This document shows, one piece after another, positions 39,831-49,410 of a stretch of DNA of 49,410 bases. Position 1 is the first letter of the stretch; every line of letters begins with the position of its first letter. Below the pieces are notes generated by a model. That model made no database searches and was not told where the DNA came from. It was given only the letters and a program-made list of their open reading frames with translations. The DNA lies in contig BFEA01000025.1 in NCBI GenBank assembly GCA_003427395.1, forward strand, positions 517,109 through 566,518. The letters run 5' to 3'. The position numbers were made by a program, and so were the translations under genes. The stretch is from Chara braunii. Taxonomy: Eukaryota; Streptophyta; Charophyceae; Charales; Characeae.

Positions 39831-40578
39831 GTGAGAACAATTTGCACAATCGTTCTACTTGATCGAGTCATGTTAACCACGGAAATCATAAGAAAACCAG
39901 CAGTGGAACTGTCACGTGAATACAGTCCAATCATACTCAGTCAGAAGGTCAGTACTGGTAAGTCTCAATCAGATAGCTCCCAAGGATGTTTTCCAATACA
40001 GATATGCAGTGTCAATGTGGAGGGTTTCACACAGGGAGATTTGTCAATCTTCGTTGTTCTCACCAGTTTCGCAGAGGGAACTATTCATGACCTGAGACTC
40101 TACGCGAAAAAAGGGCAAGGAAACTCATGAGCACTATGATTCTGTCTGGATCTCAGCCGCAAAGTATCTTAAGGAGAGAGAACGTGTGCTCGATGAGAGT
40201 GGAAGAAAGTTGATCCGCAACTTTGGGCCCAAGCTTTACACTCACTACCCCAAGCCTCCGGTACCATTCACTCTCACTGACGGTTCTTACTAAGGTGACC
40301 TGGTAGATCTGGCCAAGAGGTATATTTCACCTGCAGCGATCGACTATGAGGCAGTGACCGAACCATCAGAGTTCCGCATCTCAGACGAGGGATCTTCTCT
40401 CAGTCATATCTTCCTACTATGTGGAAGGAGTTTTGTGCTATGGTTGATTTCCATATAATGGGACTTGGCTGGAACTGATCCGAACTTTCAGGTGGCTCTA
40501 TATTTAGAGACCACAACCTCAGGTAGTAAGGAGACATGGCTCAAAGCACAAAAAACGCACAGCAAATTGAGGGATTGA
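39831..40578 (+). pseudogene. Unrecognised decayed coding region
   Basis: One frame (39831-40110) gives VNVEGFTQGDLSIFVVLTSF and HDLRLYAKKG. After a frameshift in an A/G run near 40112, another frame continues with HYDSVWISAAKYLKERERVL, then IRNFGPKLYTHYPKPPVPFT. It reads through TAA (40291-40293) into DLVDLAKRYISPAAIDYEAV and through TAA (40456-40458) into NFQVALYLETTTSGSKETWL, ending at TGA 40576-40578. Around 250 residues of protein-like sequence persist despite three breaks. I cannot name the family; an integrated viral or retroelement gene is possible. Confidence 0.5.
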
Positions 40579-41050
40579 GTGTATGACTTTGAGGGATGAG
40601 TGAGGACTTTTGACTAGTGTTAGCCATGTTTTCTTTATGTGTGCTCTCTGAGACTATTACGAGTTTTCATTTTTCCCTCATTTATCTTGTTATTGGTCGA
40701 GTTAGTCGGTCTTGCTCCATTTGCATTGACTTTGCTTGATGATTGCGTTTTCTGATGATTCTTGTCACGGTTCGCAAAATTAGAAAAATTGGCAAAATTC
40801 ATGCATACATGACATACCAGAATTTTATGATTAATATTTGCATGATTATTGATGTTTCGAATCAAAATAAGAGCTTCCTAAGACCTGGGACTGGCGAAGA
40901 CCGCAAATGAAGGGTCTCGCTCGAAACCGAACACACACAACAGGAAGGGATTTGCTTTAATTAATTGATTTTATTTATTGTGTGTGACAGTCTGTTGGCC
41001 TTCTGGTCGTCCGAAGAGGTCCGACTAGAAAAACTGCGACAACTCGCACA

Positions 41051-41051
<1 letters not shown>
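40579..41051. other. Unassigned A/T-rich sequence
   Basis: No recognised gene or element. Confidence 0.4.
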
Positions 41052-41086
<35 letters not shown>

Positions 41087-41127
41087 GGAGAGAGAGAGAG
41101 AGAAAGGGGGGGGGGGGGGGGGGGGGA
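41052..41127. repeat. (GA)n with G run
   Basis: Two GA tracts interrupted by ATGGAGGG, then about 22 G residues. Confidence 0.93.
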
Positions 41128-41194
41128 AATTGTCATATTTTCCTCCAAATGTCGAGAAGATGTTGTTGGTCATTTTAGGGGGGGTGTTAATTGA

Positions 41195-41410
41195 CCAAAT
41201 ACCCCCATAAGTTGGGATATATGTCAAAATATCCCTAAAAATTGAGCGTTTTTTTTGCAGTTGCATCCACCAAAAGTTGACAACTACCGAGGCATTTTGC
41301 AAAGTTGGACGTTGTTTGGTAGGGTGCATTTCAAAAATGCGGTCCAACGGATGTCTGGGGTGTGTTTGCAAAATGTTTTTGGTGTCGTCCTTGACCGCAG
41401 CATAGTTGCG
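41195..41410 (+). mobile_element. MITE fragment, same family as 48443-48810
   Basis: ACCAAATACCCCCATAAGTTGGGATATATGTCAAAATATCCCT matches, block by block, the left terminal repeat of the 48443-48810 element. The interior shares GCAAA-TT-GACG, GGTAGGG and CAAAATGTT in the same order. The right terminal repeat is missing, so this is a truncated copy. It lies 37 bp left of the hAT-like element. Confidence 0.65.
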
Positions 41411-41446
41411 GGAGGTCCACTTGTAATATTAAAATATATATATAAA

Positions 41447-41587
41447 CTAGGCTACCAGAGTGGCCCGGGTCCACTTGCCCGGCCCAGCCAAAAAAAAAAA
41501 AAAAAAAAAAACAGAACTGCCCGGTAAAACCGTAGGCAGAGAGAGAGAAGAGGACAACAAACGAGGGGCTGTGGCAGTTCTATTTGA

Positions 41588-41624
<37 letters not shown>

Positions 41625-41837
41625 AAATATATTTTATTTTAAAGTTGGTAAGGAATTTCGATGTGACCCTAAGGCAAAAGTTGTTCAATTTATTTTTCTG
41701 CATAACATAGTTGTTTTTTGGATTTTTTGGATATTTGTTTTTTTTTTTTTTTTTTTGGCTGGGACCTTCCTTAGTCCTTGTACGGTCGGGCCGCCCAGGA
41801 AAATAGGGTGACCCAGGCAGCCCGGCTGGTAGCCTAG
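41447..41837. mobile_element. hAT-like non-autonomous DNA transposon, copy 2
   Basis: Ends CTAGGCTACCAG and CTGGTAGCCTAG are perfect 12-bp inverted repeats. The flanking 8 bp TATATAAA is duplicated (41439-41446 and 41838-41845). Outer parts match copy 1 (3474-4128): GAGTGGCCCGGG at the left, and CTGCATAACATAG with ACGG(C/T)CG at the right. This copy lacks the SINE of copy 1. Instead it holds an A20 tract, a 69-bp module (41513-41581) and a (TA)n tract. Confidence 0.88.
41513..41581. repeat. 69-bp module with 9-bp inverted ends
   Basis: AGAACTGCC (41513-41521) and GGCAGTTCT (41573-41581) bracket a segment containing GTAGGCAGAGAGAGAGAAGA and GACAACAAACGAGGGGCTGT. Almost the same segment stands at 49275-49340 after RPS21. 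A (TA)n tract (41590-41621) follows after ATTTGACGA. Confidence 0.85.
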
Positions 41838-42166
41838 TATATAAATATATTATGAATAATTAGTTTTTTTATTAAATGTGTATTTAAATTATATATTAAA
41901 ATTTGGATTTTCATTTCTTGTTTGATTTTAGATTTGTTGTACTTTTATATTACATTAAGAAAATATTCATAAATATTTTTTTCCCATTTTGTATAATCTC
42001 TTTTTTTTATGAAGTTTTTTTTTTCTTTAGTCTGTAAGGATTTATCGAGAAGTTTCAATATTACTCATAAGCGAAAAATAATAATAATAATAATAATAAT
42101 AAAATTATTTATTTATTTATTTTGTAAAGGTAAGTACATTTTTCCTTCTTTATTTTCCATGAACTG
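41838..42166. other. A/T-rich sequence with (ATA)n
   Basis: T-rich, with a short (ATA)n microsatellite at about 42079-42103. No gene. Confidence 0.6.
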
Positions 42167-45100
42167 TTTTTTTTTTCCATAAGGGCCCAGTGCCCAAGGC
42201 AGTGCAAACCAGCTGAAATAAAGAGACATATTCGGGGGTCGTAAGGCCTCCAAACCTAATCTGTGAGGTGGACCCCCTCCTCTGTTATAACAAGTAGTAA
42301 AAAGAAGTGGCGGAGAAAAACAACACCAAAGAAATCTATACTATTACAGTCCTTAGTCCTTTTTTATAATTAGTAAAAAAATGTACCTATCAGTCAATGT
42401 ATCTTTAAATTGAACAAGTGAGAACAAAAAGTTGAGGAAATATACTTGAAAAAGCAGAGGAAACATGTGCCGAAGTTACACAGGGTGCAGGAATGGGTTA
42501 AATCTACAGTCCTTTGAGCAGGGAAGAGCAGGAGGTCCAATGTTGACGAAACCAATGTACCCATGCTCGCAAGTTTGAAGCCTTACCAAGTCTATGAACC
42601 CAGTCAAGGTAGATGATGTGTCTCATGTTTTTTTTAATGCGAGAGAGCACCATGAGACCACACCATTCTGTTGCCGCCATAGATGTCATAGGACCGTTGC
42701 CCTAACTGATTCAAAAACGTAAGCTTGAGCTTTAGAGAGGTGAAGGGTGATCGTTCCAAATAGAATTGATTCATCTGACCACAAGTCTCCTCATTGGAGG
42801 GGCAGACGGGATTGGTGTACAAGGTATGTCCAAACAGGTCGAACATTCCCACAATTAATCCAAAGATGGTGTTGATCTTCAACGAGATGGGGAACCAAGC
42901 AAGCTGCACAAAAAGGCAAGTCTTGACGTCGGCGGCGAAACAAAAATGTAGCAGTAGGCACCACATTATGTAGAAGTTGCCAAAACAGCCCCGCATGTTT
43001 TGCCACTCGTAACGCCGGTAGGAGGAGCGAAAAAGTTGATAGGCGTTGCGGTTGGATGATATAACCAAGAGCTCTCCACTTGGTGACAACACTCCAATCT
43101 ATGTCCACATCAGGTAGAAGCAAAAGATAATATGCAAGTCGTAAATCACAGGAAACTGTAGCAATTTTGTAAGGAAGGTAAGAGATATTAAGACATTTCT
43201 GTTGCTCCAGAACACAAACAGCCATTAACTGAAGAAGAGTATAAACGATAGAAGTTCGAGAAGATTTGGTGAGTGTAGTTCCCAAACCAATGTGCCCATT
43301 TGTCGCTGTCCAGGCAGTCATCTCTCATTCTTCATCTGTTACTTCAAGTTTTTGTTCCAATCTACACAGTTTGTAAAGCGGTTGTGAGATTATCTCACAA
43401 AACCAGAAATCGGGTAAGTATCGATGCTGAGAGATGATTTGCGTCCATTCTGGTGGAATGACATTAAGTATGATGCTAAAATTTTGTCTCCATTCTCGAT
43501 GTCCAACCAATAAATCTTGCATTTGCAACTCTTGGTCCCAAGTATTGGAGGTGAAATCCCACAAATGGGCCAAGGTAGCTACACCACGAGACATCCAACT
43601 CCGTTCGAACGAGCATGTGCCCAGCACAGGAAAAGGTTGGCCATCAAGAGTCAAAATACAGGGATTGTCGAAGATTGGCTGAGACAATAGACGATCACTT
43701 TGCAAAACGAGGGTGAGTCACATAGGGAGAATGAGCTTCCAAGTTGTCAGTATAGACTTCCAAATCCCAGACAAAGTCGATTTGCGGCAGTACTCAGGCA
43801 TAAAAAGGGCCAAATAAACAATGTCGGGGTCAGTTTGCAAAGCAAAGTTTGTTGACAACAAGGTTTTGACGAGGGTTTTCCAGGTTGCAGAGTCATCTGC
43901 AAAAATAAATCTGGTCACCCATTTGGTCAAAAGTGCACTAATCTGCAGATGTGGATCCAACACTCTCAAACCACCTTTATTCTTTTTGTGAATGATTTTG
44001 TTCCAAGCAACTTTGGAAATAAAATTTTGTTCATTAATTTTTTCATTCCAAATGTAATTAGTTGCAGCGCGCTTTATATGGTGGTAAACTAATGAAGGCA
44101 GAGCTTTCATGGAGTGCTCGTACCAAATTTAGCAAAAACGACATTGTTAATGATTAGTGCTCAGTCATAGAGCCCAACTCCTTTAGCCTTGACCCATCAA
44201 GTTAATACGAAATTGATTCTTTCCACAATCTGTTGTGAAGTCTGACCTATGTCACCCTGTAAATTGACATGATACTCAAGCAATCTTTGAACTTCTTGAG
44301 AAGTCACAATTGAAATTCCCCAGTGATGAGGTGGAGGGCAGTGTAGAGAAATAATCAAAAATATTTTTTGTTAACTGAATTTAGCTTCTGAAACATGTGA
44401 AAAGGAGTCGATAGTTTGTTTGAGAGCGGCAAGAACACCATCATCAAGTAGAACAAACTGCGATTTGTCATCAACAAAGGTTTGACCCTTGGCTTCACAA
44501 TCCGAGGGAAAGCGTAGACCTACGACCCGAGAATCAGCTCTTATCATCGCGTGCAAAGCTTCAATATAAAGAATATATAGGTACGGCGCTAAAGGGCACC
44601 CTTGCCTCACAGACCTTATTAACAAAATGAGTTCTGAAAGTTTTCTATTGACTATCAACCGTGTAGTAGCGCCTAAGAACAATGCCCATACTGCATTCAC
44701 AAACTTGGGGCCAAAATTCAATCTTCGAAGATTCTGAAGCAAAAAGAGGAATTCTCAGTTGACCCGATCATAGGCTTTTTCGAAATCAAGGAGGAGGACA
44801 ACCACCGGTTGCTCGGTCCGGTTGATGTATTACATGCCTTGACAGAAAGTCATTACTGTGTCTAAGATTTGACGGTTCTGTATAAAGTCAGTCTGATCTT
44901 TATGAATCAAGTTAGGCAGCACTTCTTGTATTCGATTTGCTAGCATTCTAGATATCACCTTATAAAGGGTAGTGGTAAGTGTAATCGGTCGTTTATTACG
45001 GATCTGCGTTTTATCACCTTTCTTATGAACAAGGGTGAGGACACCTTGGGCGTGAGTACGAGACAAAACTTCACCTTCAGTCAAAGCATTGACGAGGTCA

Positions 45101-46620
45101 AGAATTGTCGGAGTAACCGTTGACGAACATTGGCGGACCAATTTTTGTGGGAATATAATCAATGCTCGGAGCTTTGTCCAATGGAAGTTGCTGGATAGCT
45201 CGCCTCATCTCCAAATAGGTGAAGGCGATATAAATATATGCGTTTTGTTGATATGTGAGTCCAGAAAGCAAAGCGGGCCAGATGTGTGTTTAGCAATGCT
45301 CTTCCATATCAATGTCTTGGATTCTGTTGGTAAAAAGATCTGTGTAAAATGTTGTGGCGTATTGTAATATTTGTTCTGTTGTATGAGCATTAGGTTGGGT
45401 GAGATGAAAGGGGTGTTGTAATTCTAGTATCATAATATCCATGTTAAAAGTTCATCACCGGGCAAAGTGGGTCTTAGTCATTTGATCTCCTGCAGCCAAC
45501 CACTTACGCTTTATGCATATAACCGAACGTTGATGTTCAGTTATATGATGGTGCAAAGAAGATTCTACATTCGCACGGTAGAGTTCAAAAAGGATAACAT
45601 CAAAAATGGTAGAGTCAGACAGTTTAGTGTAGATATCTTGAAGTAACTGTGTATAAAGTTTGGCTTGTTGGAGTCGGTAATGTTCCGGCAGTTCGGTGTG
45701 ACTGAGTCGAACCAAATAGTCAAATGCCAAGGACAGTCATTTTGATGAAGAAAAGTGTGGTGGCATTGTGGACATGTCAAATTTTCAAGTATCCTGAACA
45801 TATTAATATTTTTTTCATCACGTGTGAGTCATGCTGGAAATCTGTAGAGATCTTTGTATCGACGAATCTGTAGTTCACGTTTAAGAGTGACAAGCAATGG
45901 GAGACGATATGAACCAGGAGTACGGACAACCTCCACTTGTTGAAGTAAGGGTAATAAGTGAGTCGTGACAAACCATATGTTCAAGCGGCTGCGAGGCAGA
46001 CATTGAGTATTAGTCAAAGATGTTCCAATCCATGTATATGAAGGATCGCTGAGGTTGAAGCGCCTGTAGGCATCTATCCAACCATGGTGTGGAAGAATTG
46101 CTATCAACTTCAGTGCTTCACGTGAGGGCGATTGTGGCGTTGTGGAATCAATGTAAGGGTGCAAAACTGTGTTCTAGTCCCCTATAAGGATGAGTCGGTC
46201 TAAAGAAGGGACTGTACTTGGCAAGAAATCAAAAAAATAAGGCCGCTGTCGTGGTGCAACAGGGGCATATATATTATAAATGCCCCACATTTGTCCATCC
46301 AATTCAAAGACAACCCAAATTCATTCGCTTTCATCGTCCCATAAATAATCTTTTAACTCAATAGGAAGATTCCGCGAAAAAAAGATTGTCACGCCACCGA
46401 CAGACGGACCCAAAATTGAGGACCACGCCATCATGATAATTGACGGTTGAAAGTTTGTCTGTCCAATTTGGTTTCTTGTAAACAGACAATGGTCGCTCCA
46501 TGATTTCGAACCACTGTTTTGATCAGGGATCGTTTGTGCGCTACTTGACGAGATCCAAGTCCCAATATATTCCCAGACAAAATTTTAACTTTGTCCATTG
46601 CCCAATCACCAGAGGAGAGG
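42167..46620 (-). mobile_element. LINE (L1-like), near full length, inactive
   Basis: Read on the minus strand. ORF2 starts at ATG 46598 (MDKVKILSGNILGL), with IVCLQETKLDRQ as endonuclease block 2. The endonuclease C-terminus (46164-45829) includes DPSYTWIG and SRLNIWFVT. RT fingers (45162-44830) hold LVHKKGDKTQIRNKRPITLT and QTDFIQNRQI. The RT palm (44742-44371) holds SVRQGCPLAPYLYILYIEAL and QTFVDD, where the usual A of FADD is V. A post-RT domain (44110-43718) holds NKGGLRVLDPHLQISALLTK. The C-terminus (43705-42634) holds PIFDNPCILTLDGQPF and a zf-RVT-like FCAACLVP..HHLWINC (about 42840-42912). An A10 tail (42167-42176 on the plus strand as T) marks the 3' end after GGGCCCTTATGG. Many stops and frameshifts inactivate it. 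Confidence 0.92.
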
Positions 46621-47217
46621 AGGAAACGAATCATAAGTGAATTTAGAAGCCATGTGAATTTAAAATTCCACGCACTGTTTGAAACAAGCGAATAATGTTT
46701 TTTCATTTTATTTGATTCTCACTCTCCTACACCAGTTGTTGTTTTTTTGTCAATAATTTCTAAAGCAGGAGTACTAGCTTTAACTATTTGAATATTAAAT
46801 ATAATATTTTTTAGTGTACAACAAGACAAAATTTCATCTTACAAATATTGACTATACTTAGTATGATTGTAGAAAATCTTTTAGCTATGGTTCAAACAAA
46901 CATGAAATGATTTTTTATAAAAAATCAAAAATTAAAAAGAATCTAGTTATTATTTTTATACTTTGCATTCTACAATGTCTAATAACAAACTTCTTATCAT
47001 TATAATTATAAATTGTCTTATGATTGTTATAAATTGATAATTTGTAGAATTATTTTTATTAAAGTTTTGATGAAAATTTCATTAACTCCAATACTTATTT
47101 TTCTGTGACTGTTGCTTTAAAAAGACGTGAAGGTTCAAATTTATGGGGTTGTTTTTGTGACTGGGTTACCAACACTGAAAAGTTGAAAAGCGACTATACA
47201 TTGGATGGTTTGGTGTA
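46621..47217. other. A/T-rich sequence, possibly LINE 5' region
   Basis: Very A/T-rich between about 46740 and 47100, with no coding signal. Confidence 0.45.
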
Positions 47218-47484
47218 TTAACTCTTACTTTTTTTTATTGCAACATATGAATTTATCATTGCTTTTATTGCAGCAAGTCTTTGATGTTCTTTAATAGCGA
47301 CTGGGACAAAGTTATCAACGACAACTAAAATATCAACGATACCGAGTCTTGTTATATCACCAGAGAAGAGAATTGCAGTAACCACTTGTAAATGCCCTCC
47401 AGTTCTCCCCATTCGGGGTGAACTAACAAAGGTTGTCAAGATTATACGGGGGCCTATGGGTAGGCGAGGTTTTTTTGCGGGCAA
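47218..47484 (-). CDS. Unrecognised 88-codon ORF upstream of the LINE
   Basis: Reads MPAKKPRLPIGPRIILTTFV and VVDNFVPVAIKEHQRLAAIK, with protein-like composition. It is on the same strand as, and about 620 bp upstream of, the LINE ORF2 start, where an ORF1 would lie. No RNA-binding motif or coiled coil is obvious, so that link is only positional. Confidence 0.35.
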   Translation of the reverse strand: MPAKKPRLPIGPRIILTTFVSSPRMGRTGGHLQVVTAILFSGDITRLGIVDILVVVDNFVPVAIKEHQRLAAIKAMINSYVAIKKSKS

Positions 47485-47554
47485 GGAAGGAGATGATTCA
47501 TTCTTTGGGAGGGGGGGGGGGGGGTGAAAGGGCTACATCGATGGTGTGTCCGAC
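47485..47554. repeat. G run
   Basis: A G-rich tract of about 17 bases at about 47508-47524, followed by ordinary sequence. Confidence 0.7.
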
Positions 47555-47726
47555 GGTTGAAAGCAGGGTTTGACCCTCGCCTCACCGCCTTTCATCCAAC
47601 AATATGTGCACTTTTGCTAAAACCAAAGCCTTCATGCAGCGGTTGAAAGCAGGGTTTGACCCTCGCCTGAATGCCTTTCATCCAACAATGTGCGCACTTT
47701 TGTTATAACCAAAGCCCTCGTCCAAT
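47555..47726. repeat. 86-bp tandem duplication
   Basis: GGTTGAAAGCAGGGTTTGAC starts at 47555 and again at 47641, and the following bases agree with a handful of changes. Confidence 0.9.
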
Positions 47727-48109
47727 TGCTGCTCACCTTCATGATCACAAAATTGTGCCAGTCTTGCTGGTTAAGGGAGGTGTGTATCCAATAAGCTAAA
47801 GTTTAGCTATGGCTCCTTAGGGATAAGCTTTGACTCTTTAGGTTTTACTTGTCTCTTTTGAGTTGTCTTTGTTTCTCCTTTGTTTCTCCTTCGCCATGCT
47901 AGACCCCCCCCCTATCGTTCGTCCATGTTGGATTCATTTGAGGATAATTGATTTAGTAAGGTAGAGTTCGGTCGCTGAGGAGCATGGGGTCAATCCTTCC
48001 CGATTGAGGGAGTAATCAAGTAGCATAGGGAAGCTGTCTCCATGGGAGCAGTAGCCAAGGCTCTTCCAGCCTTAATGGGAAGAGGCGTGAGTTGCTTCTG
48101 AATTCGATT
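47727..48109. other. Unassigned sequence
   Basis: No gene recognised; short repeats of TTTGTTTCTCCTT at about 47869-47890. Confidence 0.4.
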
Positions 48110-48440
48110 CTATAATATGAGCCTTGGCACGGGGCCCCTTTGTTCAAAGAAAGAGAAAAAAAAACAAAAATAAACAGCATTCTTCCACTTGCCTGCAGGT
48201 ATGTCCCATAGGTCCCCCACAGAGAAAACTCCTTTCTTTACCCAGGACAGCGAGTGTGATCCTTGCCTAATGGAGAACGGCTGCCCTTGGGAGTACAGGA
48301 TTTGTGGGTTTCCAAACCCCGGTTGCCTCCAGGCCTCATGCAACCTCGCTGCTGGTGGGGACTTGACAGGTCCTATGTCTCTCCATAAGGCGACAAGGGA
48401 GGCCCACAACGTGAAACTGAGAGAAGAAAATAATGGGATA
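48110..48440 (-). pseudogene. LINE ORF2 C-terminal fragment
   Basis: The minus-strand frame reads LVALWRDIGPV, then FGNPQILYSQGQPFSIRQGS and SWVKKGVFSVGDLWDIPAGK. This parallels PIFDNPCILTLDGQPF and SWMSRGVATLAHLWDF in the LINE at 42167-46620. It corresponds to the region between RT and zf-RVT. The fragment is cut by a MITE end at about 48443. Confidence 0.7.
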
Positions 48441-48442
48441 AT

Positions 48443-48810
48443 GTGCAAAATACCGCCATGAGTCGAGATATATGCCAAAATGCCCCTGAAAGATGTGTGT
48501 AGAGGGTAATCCCCTTTGGGGCCGAAAGCTTTGTGTTATGCCCCTGTTAGGTGGGTGTACAAATTTGCGATCTGGACCTCCCCGTTTGGGCCTTGGCCTT
48601 TCGCAATCGCCCCTAGGAAAAGGTGGCAAGTACTGGGACATTTCGCAAAATTTGACGGTACCCGGTAGGGGTATATTGAAAAGATGGGGGTCCAACCGGC
48701 ACAAGGTGGGTATTTCACAAAATGTTCTTTTTGTCAGAGGGGCATACCGGTCTACGCTCATAATTCAGGGGCATTTTGGCATATATCTTACTTATGGGGG
48801 TATTTTGCAT
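48443..48810. mobile_element. MITE with ~45-bp terminal inverted repeats
   Basis: The left end (about 48443-48488: GTGCAAAATACC, GATATATGCCAAAATGCCCC, TGAA) is the near-perfect reverse complement of the right end (48764-48810). The ~275-bp interior has no coding capacity. A further copy of GGCATATATCCCA lies just to the right (48836-48848). The insertion site borders a LINE fragment. No clear target duplication can be assigned. Confidence 0.85.
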
Positions 48811-49005
48811 TAAATAAATTCAGAATTACTTTTGGCATATATCCCAAAAAACGCAAGACGAGGATTCAAACCTATACCACTGGGCGGCCGTCATTCGCAG
48901 GGAACTGGGTGTGAGGCGGCTTTTGGAGGCGGAAGCGTTTGTCAGTCCCCAGCCGCTCTTCTGCTTTCGCTATTGCCTTCGTCGTCGCTCGCCGTAGCCG
49001 TCAAG

Positions 49006-49251
49006 ATGCAGAACGAGGAGGGAGACAACGTCGATCTCTACATCCCCCGCAAGTGCTCCTCGACGAATCGGTTGATTACGTCGAAGGACCATGCTTCCGT
49101 CCAGATCAATGTTGGGCATCTTGACGAGAATGGCGTCTACAGGGGCAACTTCACCACGTTCGCACTGTGCGGCTATGTCCGTGCGCAGGGCAGTGCTGAC
49201 AGTGCACTCGATCAGCTGTGGATGAAGAAGAAGGCGGAACTTGGTCAATGA
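49006..49251 (+). CDS. RPS21: 40S ribosomal protein S21 (eS21), intact, intronless
   Basis: The 81-codon ORF begins [20 protein letters not shown] and contains [20 protein letters not shown] and [20 protein letters not shown]. It ends [11 protein letters not shown] and a TGA. It matches plant eS21 along its whole length (usual size 81-83 aa), with no stop or frameshift. The protein belongs to the small ribosomal subunit. The frame is open upstream, but the family's start is the MQNEEG methionine, set in TCAAGATGC. About 90 bp of C/T-rich leader (from about 48915) resembles a ribosomal-protein 5' UTR. There is no intron; plant RPS21 genes usually have some. No poly(A) or target duplication is visible. 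It may be a real compact gene or a processed retrocopy. Repeat sequence starts directly after the stop. Confidence 0.9.
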   Translation: MQNEEGDNVDLYIPRKCSSTNRLITSKDHASVQINVGHLDENGVYRGNFTTFALCGYVRAQGSADSALDQLWMKKKAELGQ

Positions 49252-49384
49252 ATATATATATATCTCGTCACAAACAGAACTGCCCGGTAAACCGTAGGTA
49301 GAGAGAGAGAAGAGGACAACAAACGAGGGGCTGTGACAAACTGTTTCGTCGGAGTTTCACCGACTCATCAGGAGGCTGAACCCT
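49252..49384 (+). repeat. (TA)n plus module shared with hAT-like copy 2
   Basis: Right after the RPS21 stop come (AT)6, TCTCGTCACAAAC and a segment matching 41513-41572 (AGAACTGCCCGGTAAA(C)C, GACAACAAACGAGGGGCTGT). This is followed by a hairpin-forming GTCGGAGTTTCACCGAC (about 49349-49365) and CATCAGGAGGCTGAACC. The flank TATATATATCTCGTCA is similar to the reverse complement of the right flank of the other copy. Confidence 0.7.
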
Positions 49385-49410
49385 AGAGAGAGAGAGAGAG
49401 AGAGAGAGAG
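49385..49410. repeat. (GA)n microsatellite, cut by window end
   Basis: At least 12 GA units running off the edge. Confidence 0.95.

Overview
This is nuclear DNA from a land-plant-lineage (streptophyte) eukaryote. The only intact, confidently named gene is a plant-type 40S ribosomal protein eS21 (RPS21) at the right edge, and the plant retroelements, snRNA pseudogenes and dense simple repeats fit. The repeat texture and the gene content of the large PIF/Harbinger element suggest a charophyte alga, perhaps Chara braunii; that species guess rests on recollection of its repeat-encoded proteins and is inference. No prokaryotic operon, CRISPR array or prophage is present.

Layout. 1-5.3 kb: a GA microsatellite, a U2 snRNA fragment, several tRNA-derived SINE heads (mostly minus strand), and a hAT-like non-autonomous transposon (3474-4128, TIRs plus an 8-bp target duplication) with a SINE nested inside it. 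5.34-14.49 kb: one complete but dead PIF/Harbinger element of about 9.15 kb with matching terminal inverted repeats. It carries a plus-strand DDE transposase pseudogene, a minus-strand unrecognised ORF with an in-frame 129-codon internal duplication, and a minus-strand Myb/SANT (trihelix-like) DNA-binding ORF with two in-frame stops. 14.5-26 kb: tandem repeats, hairpins, a U6 snRNA pseudogene, a 395-bp foldback with 47-bp perfect arms, long homopolymer and dinucleotide tracts, two TTAA-flanked MITEs, and a LINE 3' fragment. 26-30.5 kb: minisatellite, a group II intron reverse-transcriptase fragment (probably organelle-derived), a long palindrome, and a few unrecognised ORFs. 30.9-32.5 kb: two LINE pieces in opposite orientation. 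32.5-41 kb: G-rich degenerate repeats and long stretches without recognisable genes, including decayed ORFs of unknown origin. 41.2-42 kb: a MITE fragment and a second copy of the hAT-like element. 42.17-46.6 kb: an almost full-length, heavily mutated minus-strand LINE with endonuclease, reverse transcriptase, zinc-knuckle region and poly(A). 47-49.4 kb: tandem repeat, another LINE fragment, a long-TIR MITE, the RPS21 ORF, and a short repeat module also found inside the second hAT-like copy.

How the parts relate. Almost everything is mobile-element debris in nested layers: SINE in hAT, repeat module in hAT, MITE near LINE fragments. The three Harbinger ORFs would have worked together (transposase plus SANT-type DNA-binding partner, plus one unexplained protein), but all now have breaks. 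Two assembly gaps are flanked by identical sequence and are probably artefacts.
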